A stretch of 15,883 bases of DNA, from contig JAJRTK010000352.1 in NCBI GenBank assembly GCA_024278345.1, positions 1 to 15,883 of the forward strand, in the 5' to 3' direction. Numbering within the stretch: position 1 is the first letter of the stretch; each line of letters begins with the position of its first letter. This DNA is from a bacterium. Its GTDB lineage: Bacteria > CSSED10-310 > JAJRTK01. Below, in pieces: positions 7,446-13,686 of the stretch. The notes beneath the pieces are model-generated. The model searched no databases, was not told the DNA's origin, and saw only the letters and a list, made by a program, of their open reading frames with translations. Both the position numbers and the translations under genes were made by a program.

Positions 7446-9350
7446 TCAACCGGTCAACGAGCCCCCAAACCCTCTTTCCGCCTGGAAATGAGGGGATGCT
7501 TCAGGTTCACCCTCGTTCTGCTCCGGCGCCGTAAGCCTCTGTTCACCCTCGTTCTGCTCGGGCGCCGGGCCGGCTTCACGTGACCTGTCCGGCTGCGTGG
7601 CAACTCTGTCACTCGGCCCACAGTCAGCCTCTCCCGTTTTGCCCGGTTGCTCACTTTCATCCTGGGTCGGTGCAGGTGCGCTTTCATCGGGCTTGGACGG
7701 TTGTTTCGTTTCGCCTGGTTTCGCCGGTAGCCTCCCTTTGTCCGGCCCGGGGATTGGGCCGATTTCATCGGCCTCCTCCGGATCCGTCGCCTTTCCCGGC
7801 TCCGGGGCCTCTTCCTTTTTCCCCTTCTTCTCCCCGGACTCTTCCTTCTTTTCCTTTTCCGAGCTCTTTTTCGCCCGCTCTTTTTCGAGCTTTGCCAGTT
7901 CTTTCTTCTCCTTGGCGATCTCTTTTCGCTCGCGGCGGTCACGGTCGATGTCAAACCGGAGGTTCCCATCGACGAACGTTTTCTGGCAGATTGCATAGCT
8001 ACTCAACGGGTGGTGGGACCAGACCGCGAGATCGGCCTGCTTCCCCACCCGGATGGAGCCCACCCATCGTTCCACGCCGAGCTGAATGGCGGCGTTGAGC
8101 GTCACCATCTTGAGAGCCTCTTCCTCCGGAACGCCGCCATACTTCACTGCTTTGGCGGCTTCCGTATTCAACCGCCGAGCGAGCTCGGCCGAATCGGAAT
8201 TCAGCGTGACCACGGCTCCGCGTTCCCAGCAGAGGGCCGCGTTGTAGGGGATCGCCTCGTAGACCTCCATTTTGTAGGTCCACCAGTCGCTGAAGGTGGA
8301 GACACCGGCCCCGTGAGCCGCGATCTCGTCGGCAACCCGGTAGGCCTCCAGGGCATGCTGGAACACCTGGATCTTGAAGCCCATCTCCTCGGCCAGCCGG
8401 ATCATCGCCAAAATCTCGTCCGAGCGATAGCTATGGCAGTGGACCTTCCGCTTGCCTTCCAAGACTTCCACCAGAGCTTCCAGTTGGAGGTCTCGTCGTG
8501 GCGGAAGCAGGTTTCGCTCACCTTGCCGCTGTCGTTCAGAAAATGCCTGCCACTTGCGGCGGTACTCCTTGGCCCGGACAAACGCTTCTCCAATGGTCTG
8601 CATCACGCCCATCCGGCTTTTGGGGTAACGGTTGGCCTCGGGATCACCCCAATTCGATTGCTTGACGTTCTCGCCCAAGGCGAACTTGATGGTGGGCGGG
8701 GCCTCCTTGAAAAGAAGCCTTTCGCCGCTGGCTACGCCGTACCTGAGCTTGATGACCGCCGATTGTCCGCCGATGGGGTTGGCACTGCCGTGGAGGATGT
8801 GGGCCGTCGTCAGTCCGCCGGCAAGCTGCCGGTAGAGGGAAATACTGTCCGGGTCCAGGATGTCGGAGATCCGAACCTCCGCCGTCACGGCATTCGTGGC
8901 CTCGTTCACCTGACCCATGGTGGCGGTATGGCTGTGGGCATCGATGAGTCCCGGAGTTACGAACATTCCTCGGAGATCCAGGATCACGGCATCTTCCGGT
9001 ACGGTCAAATCGGCTCCTACCCCCGTAATGAGACCGTCTTCAATGAGCACATCTCCCCGAGTCAGAGTTCCCGCCTCGTCAAGAGTGATGACTGTTGCTC
9101 CCTTGAGGAGATAGGATCGGGCATCTCGCGGTACGGGTTTCCCGATGTTTCCCGCTCCCTCCCTTGGATCATCCACTGTCTCCTTTACCTTGACGGTTTC
9201 CACCGCGCTATGGTCAGCCTCTTTTTTCTGGTTTGTTAGAGAAATCGCGTCATCCGCCGATACGCCCGGTGCCTCCAAGAGGGGAACTGCAAAAAGGACC
9301 GCCGCCAGGAGCGGCCTCCAAAGGTCCATGAACGTTCTAGTGTTGCCCAT
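7446..9350 (-). CDS. Exported metal-dependent amidohydrolase with Lys/Glu-rich C-terminal tail
   Basis: This is the one member of the triplet with a complete active site: His139 and His141 (GLIDAHSHT), His304/His306 (KVHCHSY), His332 (VFQHALE) and Asp386 (LNSDSAE). LHGSANPIGGQS and KFALGENVKQSNWGD are signatures of the imidazolonepropionase/Xaa-Pro-dipeptidase-like amidohydrolases. It should hydrolyse an amide or cyclic amide outside the cytoplasm; the substrate is unknown. An N-terminal hydrophobic signal ends at GVSADD. The catalytic part ends near residue 468. The last ~165 residues are low complexity: first Lys/Glu-rich, probably a helix, then Pro/Glu-rich with a 12-residue repeat (PEQNEGE). 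Start: ATG 9350 lies eight bases after GGAGG. ATG 9356, which overlaps the previous stop as ATGA, is only two bases from it but remains possible. Confidence 0.9.
   Translation of the reverse strand: MGNTRTFMDLWRPLLAAVLFAVPLLEAPGVSADDAISLTNQKKEADHSAVETVKVKETVDDPREGAGNIGKPVPRDARSYLLKGATVITLDEAGTLTRGDVLIEDGLITGVGADLTVPEDAVILDLRGMFVTPGLIDAHSHTATMGQVNEATNAVTAEVRISDILDPDSISLYRQLAGGLTTAHILHGSANPIGGQSAVIKLRYGVASGERLLFKEAPPTIKFALGENVKQSNWGDPEANRYPKSRMGVMQTIGEAFVRAKEYRRKWQAFSERQRQGERNLLPPRRDLQLEALVEVLEGKRKVHCHSYRSDEILAMIRLAEEMGFKIQVFQHALEAYRVADEIAAHGAGVSTFSDWWTYKMEVYEAIPYNAALCWERGAVVTLNSDSAELARRLNTEAAKAVKYGGVPEEEALKMVTLNAAIQLGVERWVGSIRVGKQADLAVWSHHPLSSYAICQKTFVDGNLRFDIDRDRRERKEIAKEKKELAKLEKERAKKSSEKEKKEESGEKKGKKEEAPEPGKATDPEEADEIGPIPGPDKGRLPAKPGETKQPSKPDESAPAPTQDESEQPGKTGEADCGPSDRVATQPDRSREAGPAPEQNEGEQRLTAPEQNEGEPEASPHFQAERGFGGSLTG
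7505..7567 (-). repeat. 36-bp in-frame tandem repeat in the amidohydrolase tail
   Basis: The run beginning GTTCACCCTCGTTCTGCTC at 7505 recurs at 7541, nearly identical over about 26 bases, giving a 36-bp period. In the protein this is a 12-residue repeat containing APEQNEGE. It lies in the disordered tail, where gain or loss of units would not harm the catalytic domain. Confidence 0.75.
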
Positions 9351-9352
9351 GA

Positions 9353-11008
9353 TCATCCCCTCCTTCCGTCGGGAGTCCCGGTCCGCACACCACTGAGATT
9401 CCCTGATTCGCCGTCGGGCATGCCAAAGGTTCCCGTCAGGGAATCGCCCGCTACGACAACCTCCAGGGCGATCTCGCCACTCATTCCCACTTTATCGCCG
9501 CTCAGGGTTAGGGTCACGGCATTTCCTTCCACTTCCACGGAAAGAAATGGCAGCTCCGTCCCCATGGCCGTGATACTTCCGTCATATTCCCCTGAATCCC
9601 CGCTGATGACCATCGTTGCCGGGATCTTTCCCCCGGGAGTCTCAAAAGTCAATTCCCAAGTGCCGGCAAAGTCCATCTTGGCCGTGGGATCGCCTTTGGC
9701 GATGCTCTCCTTCACCTCGATTTTCCTACCGTCAATCACCAGAAACCGAACCTTGGTTTTCTTCTCAAATAACTTGCCATCCGTGACCATCAGGTTCGCG
9801 ATCTTTCCCTTTTCGATGGAACCGAGCATCTCATCGACACCCAGGATTCGAGCCGGTTCGATAGTCGATGCCGCTACTGCCGCCCAGTGGGGAAGTCCCG
9901 CCTCCATCGCACGGCGGACTCGCGCCGGAAAATCCGCGGGGTTCGCCAGGCCAAAGGTCGTGAAGGCGAATCTGATACCCTGCTCGTGGAGTAGCCGTGC
10001 CGTCGTCGGGATGTCCCGCCTTTCCCGCAGGTCGAAGACTGAGTCGTAGTCCGCCTCTTCATCCAGATCCTTGGGCGGCTGAGGATAATCCACTGACAGG
10101 ATCACCTCCGCCCCGCTAGCTGCAAGGGCATCCACGATCCGGTAGCCGTCCCGTAACCCCGCCAGAATTGGCCGCACTCCGAACTCTTTGGCAAGCTCCA
10201 GGGCCCGCGCTCCCCAATGCCAGTTCTCCACCTCAAAAACTACAGGAAGCCGCTGGCGGACCACCGGGAGAAGAGCTTCCAGTGCCGCATCGAAGGCGGG
10301 TCGCTTGAATCCTCGACCGTGGGTCCGCCGGAAGCGCTCTAGCTCAAGGCCGTAATGATCGGCGTCCAGAAGATTTTGGCGAATGTGGGCGATGGCACCC
10401 ATTCTGGAGCCAGGATAGGTCCGATCATTCCTCTCCGGCTGGAAATTGAGATGAAGTGACACTTGAAGGGCGATCAACTGCTCGTTTGGGGCGCCTTCTC
10501 CAAGGGAGATGAGAGCACTGGAACCCAGAAAAACGTTGCCCTTTGGAACCATGAGCGCCGCGGTGAATCCGAGCTTACGCAGCTTTGCCAATTCCGACTT
10601 CGAAAGCACCATCTCGTCCGAGGCTCGCCGCTCCGGCTGCAGCTCCGGAAGGTCGTGACCATATCCCGGCGGCGGCTTCGCATCTTTTTCTTTCCGTTTT
10701 GCGGAGGGTGTGAAGAGGGATGTCCGAGGATCCAGCAGCCCCGGATAAACCGTCAAACCCTCGCAATCAAGAACCACCGCGTCGCCCGGGATGGGAATTT
10801 CCGCACCCACGGCCTCGATGATGCCGTCCCGGACTAGAATCGTCCCCTTTTCGATTTCGGGAAAGGTCACGGGAACAATGTGGGCCGAAGTGAAGGCATA
10901 GGCCCGAGGCCGGAACTCGACTTCGCGCTCGGCCGCAATCGACTGGCCAACCAGAGCAAGAACCGCGGCCAATGCCGGCCAACAGAAGAGTCTTCGTGGA
11001 AAGGGCAT
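9353..11008 (-). CDS. Exported amidohydrolase-fold protein without metal ligands, with C-terminal beta domain
   Basis: This 551-residue protein is the first of the three paralogues in transcription order. The signal peptide is PRRLFCWPALAAVLALVGQSIAA. The amidohydrolase framework is clear, including VYPGLLDP and GSIEKGKIANLMVTDGKLFE, but the HxH motif has become PRTSLF (Arg95, Ser97). The strand-5 His region reads VVFEVENWHW, strand 6 reads LAGLRDG and strand 8 FTTFGLAN, so no metal site is visible. From about residue 447 a ~95-residue beta-rich domain begins (FAGTWELTFETPGGKIPATM), resembling lipocalin-like or sandwich domains that end other exported enzymes. Start: ATG 11008 has GGAG six bases upstream. 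A TTG at 11035 has no ribosome site and would push the signal inward. Its stop codon is next to the start of the following amidohydrolase, so the two are probably co-translated. Confidence 0.85.
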   Translation of the reverse strand: MPFPRRLFCWPALAAVLALVGQSIAAEREVEFRPRAYAFTSAHIVPVTFPEIEKGTILVRDGIIEAVGAEIPIPGDAVVLDCEGLTVYPGLLDPRTSLFTPSAKRKEKDAKPPPGYGHDLPELQPERRASDEMVLSKSELAKLRKLGFTAALMVPKGNVFLGSSALISLGEGAPNEQLIALQVSLHLNFQPERNDRTYPGSRMGAIAHIRQNLLDADHYGLELERFRRTHGRGFKRPAFDAALEALLPVVRQRLPVVFEVENWHWGARALELAKEFGVRPILAGLRDGYRIVDALAASGAEVILSVDYPQPPKDLDEEADYDSVFDLRERRDIPTTARLLHEQGIRFAFTTFGLANPADFPARVRRAMEAGLPHWAAVAASTIEPARILGVDEMLGSIEKGKIANLMVTDGKLFEKKTKVRFLVIDGRKIEVKESIAKGDPTAKMDFAGTWELTFETPGGKIPATMVISGDSGEYDGSITAMGTELPFLSVEVEGNAVTLTLSGDKVGMSGEIALEVVVAGDSLTGTFGMPDGESGNLSGVRTGTPDGRRG

Positions 11009-11180
11009 GGGTGTCTCCAGGAAGGAGTTCGTCAAAGAAAAGGGTGCAGCGCGCTGATTTCCGCTATTACAACGTGCTGGGTGCCTTGGTTCCGCATTTC
11101 ACGAAAGCGTGCCAAACCCTCTCTACTGTTCACCACCAGCCGCACACAGCTCTCCTCCGCACAGCCGACTCCAAGCCGCC

Positions 11181-11612
11181 CTATTTGATGGCGAACCGCT
11201 CCGTGAAGAGCAGAATTGCCTGATCCAATTGCCCTTTGGGACCCAGCCGGACTTCCAGGCGGTATTGTCCCAGGGGCCATCCGTTGTCCGGGCGGCTCAA
11301 GGAAAACGTCCCGGTCATCGGTCCGGGGAGGGGCAGCTCGGCGGCATCGATCTGGAAGTTTGGAGGCGCGGTATCGCCGACGTCTTCAGCGATCCACACA
11401 CCCCAGATACTCTGGTTTGGACCTGTCGATTTCGCCTTGAAGTGAAACTTGAGGCTCGGTATGCTGGCGGGAAACTCGAGGCCCTGGGCCTGGAATGAGG
11501 GATTGTCTTCAGCGGTCGCGGTGTTAAAAGCCAAGAGGCCCAGGAACGTGGCTCCAACCAGGGTACACACGAAAAAGAGGGCCAGAGATCCGCGGGGCGT
11601 TCTTTTCAGCAT
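11181..11612 (-). CDS. Small secreted protein of unknown function, predicted beta-sandwich
   Basis: This 143-residue protein has a basic N-terminus and a long hydrophobic signal (LALFFVCTLVGATFLGLLAF) with a likely cleavage after TATA at residue 34. The mature part is about 109 residues with no cysteine. Its alternating beta pattern ends in GTFSLSRPDNGWPLGQYRLEV, the W...G.Y.v pattern seen in Ig-like or carbohydrate/ligand-binding sandwich domains of exported bacterial proteins. I do not recognise a named family. The ATG has AAGGAAG upstream. It lies 12 bp after the deacetylase stop and about 170 bp before the first amidohydrolase, all on the same strand. It could be a periplasmic partner of the amidohydrolases, though only position supports that. 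Confidence 0.75.
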   Translation of the reverse strand: MLKRTPRGSLALFFVCTLVGATFLGLLAFNTATAEDNPSFQAQGLEFPASIPSLKFHFKAKSTGPNQSIWGVWIAEDVGDTAPPNFQIDAAELPLPGPMTGTFSLSRPDNGWPLGQYRLEVRLGPKGQLDQAILLFTERFAIK

Positions 11613-11624
11613 GGAATCTTCCTT

Positions 11625-12557
11625 TCAAATCAGCTCCGATGCGTGGAGCTCCACGCAATCGGCCAGGGCATCGAGATCGTAGCCGCCCTCCAGCAAGGAG
11701 ATGATCCGGCCTTGACAGTGGCTGCTGGACAGATCCGCCACCGTACGAGTCATTTCGACGTACGCCTCGCCAGTGAGCCGGAGGCCGCCCAGAGGATCAG
11801 CCCTGTGGGCGTCGAACCCGGCCGAAATCAAGATGAAATCGGGCTGAAAGTCGTCCATTGCCCTGGCGGCTTTGTCGTGGAACAGCTTCAGGAACCTGGC
11901 ATCTCCCGTGTCGGCGGGAAGGGGAATGTTCAGGGTCGAGCCCACCCCTTCGCCAGCGCCTCGTTCCCATTCTGCGCCGGTGCCCGGATAGAACGGCCAC
12001 TGGTGGAGACTGATGAAATAGACCGAAGGATCGTCTTCAAACGCGTGTTGAGTACCGTTTCCGTGGTGAACGTCCCAATCCAGAACCAGAATCTTCTCCA
12101 GTCCCTGCTCGTGTTGAAGATATCTGGCCAACACAGCGACATTATTAAAGAGGCAAAAACCCATGGCCCGCGTCGCTTCCGCGTGGTGACCCGGTGGGCG
12201 TACGGCAGCGAAGGCTCGGCCAATGTGGCCTTCCATGATCTTGTCGGCGGCTTCCAGCCCCGCACCGGCGGCGAATAGAGCCACCCTGTAGGAGTCGGCG
12301 CAAATGGATGTGTCGCCGGAATCGAGCGCGGGGAGACCCGAAGCGCAGAGCTTCTTCACGTGCTCGATGTACTCCAACGTGTGGACTCTGGAAAGATCTT
12401 CCGTCGTCGCCATGCGTGGGGGGATTTCCACAGTCTCGGAAACCAAACCGGAATCGGCCAGGCGTTCGGCGATGGCTGCCAGGCGTTGGGGACATTCGGG
12501 ATGCTCCCCTGTCTGATGCTCTTGGTAAACGGAGTCTTGGGCAAGACCGAGAATCAT
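11625..12557 (-). CDS. HDAC-family deacetylase (AcuC / acetylpolyamine amidohydrolase-like)
   Basis: This 310-residue protein belongs to the arginase/deacetylase fold. Its zinc-dependent reaction removes acetyl or related acyl groups from lysine side chains or polyamines in the cytoplasm. The tandem active-site histidines are 124-125 (RPPGHHAE). The zinc ligands are Asp162 and His164 (LDWDVHHGNGTQ) and Asp249 (SAGFDAHRADPLGG). The transition-state Tyr293 is in LEGGYD. All key residues are intact and the length is normal for the family. The frame is open 71 codons further upstream, but that part overlaps the NifU-like gene and lacks family similarity. ATG at 12557 begins the conserved HPECPQRL-containing N-terminal region. 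No acetyl-CoA synthetase gene is nearby to support an acuC name, so substrate is left open. Confidence 0.92.
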   Translation of the reverse strand: MILGLAQDSVYQEHQTGEHPECPQRLAAIAERLADSGLVSETVEIPPRMATTEDLSRVHTLEYIEHVKKLCASGLPALDSGDTSICADSYRVALFAAGAGLEAADKIMEGHIGRAFAAVRPPGHHAEATRAMGFCLFNNVAVLARYLQHEQGLEKILVLDWDVHHGNGTQHAFEDDPSVYFISLHQWPFYPGTGAEWERGAGEGVGSTLNIPLPADTGDARFLKLFHDKAARAMDDFQPDFILISAGFDAHRADPLGGLRLTGEAYVEMTRTVADLSSSHCQGRIISLLEGGYDLDALADCVELHASELI

Positions 12558-12639
12558 GGCCCGTCCCCTGTTGCGGAGGTCTTGGGAGGCCCGCCGGGCG
12601 CACCGTCTGCCCGGGAATTCTGCCTGTTGGGAAATTCCC

Positions 12640-13020
12640 TCACTGGTTTCGGAGAGCCTCCTTGGCAACCTGGGCGGCGGCACTGCTGGAAAGAATGGCA
12701 GCGTGTCGGCTGTGTCGCGGGAGTCCCCCCAATTCGGCCTCGATTGCGGCGGCCGTAACTTTTCGCACAACCTCCGTCAGCCCGCAGCCCACGAGCATTT
12801 CCGTCATTGCGGACGCGGCGGCTAGAGTCGCCCCACAGCCCACGGCTTGAAATCGGGCGCCAGAAACCTTACGGTCACGGACACAAATCGCAAGCGTCAG
12901 TTCGTCCCCGCAAATGGGATTGCTTTTTTGAACGCACGCGGCGGGGTTTTCCAACCGCCCAACATTGCGGGGAGCCCTGAGATGGCCATTGAATTTCGGA
13001 CCGCGCATAAGGCGCACCAC
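12640..13020 (-). CDS. NifU/IscU-like iron-sulfur scaffold protein, third Cys replaced
   Basis: At 126 residues this matches the NifU N-terminal/IscU domain, which holds nascent Fe-S clusters and passes them on. APRNVGRLENP near the N-terminus, Cys37 and Asp39 in NPICGDELTL, and Cys62 in VGCGATLAAASAMTEM align with the family. The third ligand, usually in a HCS-x-L motif before the last helix, reads RHAAIL, so Ala107 takes the place of Cys. The start used is GTG 13020. GTG 13017 and ATG 13008 are alternatives, and all give a slightly short N-terminus. No cysteine desulfurase or other suf/isc gene is nearby. It is the first gene of the minus-strand run, 82 bp ahead of the deacetylase. Confidence 0.82.
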   Translation of the reverse strand: MVRLMRGPKFNGHLRAPRNVGRLENPAACVQKSNPICGDELTLAICVRDRKVSGARFQAVGCGATLAAASAMTEMLVGCGLTEVVRKVTAAAIEAELGGLPRHSRHAAILSSSAAAQVAKEALRNQ

Positions 13021-13049
13021 ATACGAACGGTTCCCGGCAATTTAGGAAC

Positions 13050-13068
13050 CACTTGGCTTGTCCAAGTG
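13050..13068. promoter_or_regulatory. Inverted repeat, possible operator in the divergent control region
   Basis: CACTTGG and CCAAGTG are perfect 7-bp arms around a 5-bp centre. The site lies between the divergent NifU-like and HTH genes and overlaps the -35 box of the candidate promoter for the HTH gene. Its size suits a dimeric helix-turn-helix repressor, and self-control by the HTH protein is the simplest guess. The rest of 13021-13275 shows a ~190-base leader with no other clear signal. Confidence 0.4.
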
Positions 13069-13086
13069 TTAACTGTCCTGTTTAAC
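13058..13086 (+). promoter_or_regulatory. Candidate promoter for the HTH/zinc-ribbon gene
   Basis: TTGTCC (13058-13063) and TTTAAC (13081-13086) are 17 bp apart, each with four of six matches to the sigma-70 consensus. The -35 box is in the right arm of the inverted repeat. The implied leader is about 180 bases, which is long for so small a gene. Confidence 0.3.
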
Positions 13087-13275
13087 GCTATTCTTCAAGG
13101 CCGCACGCTGTCAAGAGTATGTTTTTCCCCGGAGCACCTGGCCAAGGGCGGGCGTTGTGGCGGAGCTCGTCTTCAATACGGACCCAGACCACGAATCCCT
13201 CGGCGGCGATTCGGTGGCTCGGCGAAGGACCGATCCGAATCTGGAAGCCCAAGAACAAGTCGGAGGAACCAAACC

Positions 13276-13674
13276 ATGGGATTCACTGAAAACCTGCGCT
13301 TCTTGCGGAAAAAGTTCGACGTGACCCAGTCGCTTCTGGCAGAAGAGATCCACGTTCCTCCCATACTCGTCAGAACCTGGGAGCAAAATGGAATCGTTCC
13401 CGATGAGGAACGGCTGGAAGAGATCGCCAGTTACTTCAAGGTGTCGGCGGAATGGCTCCTGGCAGACAATTCTTACGACGCCAATGGACTTCCCGAAGAG
13501 AACCTCCTGGACTGGAAGCCAGCCTCTCCGAAGGTCAGGCGCCAGTGCCTCAAGTGCAACCGGAGATTCCTCTCGGCAGGTCCCCACAACCGGATCTGTG
13601 ATCGCTGCAAAAAAGTGCCCAACCCCACCAATGACCTCGGGGACCGCTACCGCTTGCACAGCGTGAAGTTCTGA
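13276..13674 (+). CDS. XRE-type helix-turn-helix protein with C-terminal zinc ribbon
   Basis: This 132-residue putative DNA-binding regulator has a Cro/CI-type HTH at about residues 5-62 (LRFLRKKFDVTQSLLAEEI, VRTWEQNGIVPDEERLEEIA, YFKVSAEWLL). After a linker comes a four-cysteine zinc ribbon: Cys91, Cys94, Cys108 and Cys111 (CLKC...NRICDRC). ATG 13276 has GGAGG nine bases upstream. The same frame is open upstream to 12847, but that part lies over the NifU-like gene and has no family pattern. It is the only full plus-strand gene. It diverges from the long minus-strand run and converges on the kinase with 12 bp between stop codons. The zinc ribbon may bind a partner protein or extend DNA contacts. 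Target genes are unknown; the nearby inverted repeat is a candidate. Confidence 0.85.
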   Translation: MGFTENLRFLRKKFDVTQSLLAEEIHVPPILVRTWEQNGIVPDEERLEEIASYFKVSAEWLLADNSYDANGLPEENLLDWKPASPKVRRQCLKCNRRFLSAGPHNRICDRCKKVPNPTNDLGDRYRLHSVKF

Positions 13675-13686
13675 AAGCCGTGCCTG

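Noticed and set aside
7246-7449. 68-codon upstream extension of the third amidohydrolase from a TTG
   Set aside because: The strong AAAGGAGA site and the signal peptide both place the start at GTG 7245.
8010-9239. 409-codon plus-strand open frame antisense to the active amidohydrolase
   Set aside because: Long shadow frames are expected opposite GC-rich genes. The translation shows no family motif, while the minus strand carries a full catalytic site over the same bases.
11085-11120. Sigma-54-like TGGCAC on the minus strand upstream of the first amidohydrolase
   Set aside because: The -12 GC is missing at the required spacing. I see no convincing promoter in the 170-bp gap 11009-11180.
12558-12770. 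71-codon upstream extension of the deacetylase frame
   Set aside because: It overlaps the NifU-like gene and does not resemble HDAC N-termini. The family pattern starts at the ATG at 12557.
13157-13324. 55-codon plus-strand frame from a GTG, ending KTCASCGKSST, overlapping the HTH start
   Set aside because: It has no clear ribosome site and only a single CxxC. The HTH gene in another frame is well supported, so this is probably a chance open frame in the leader.
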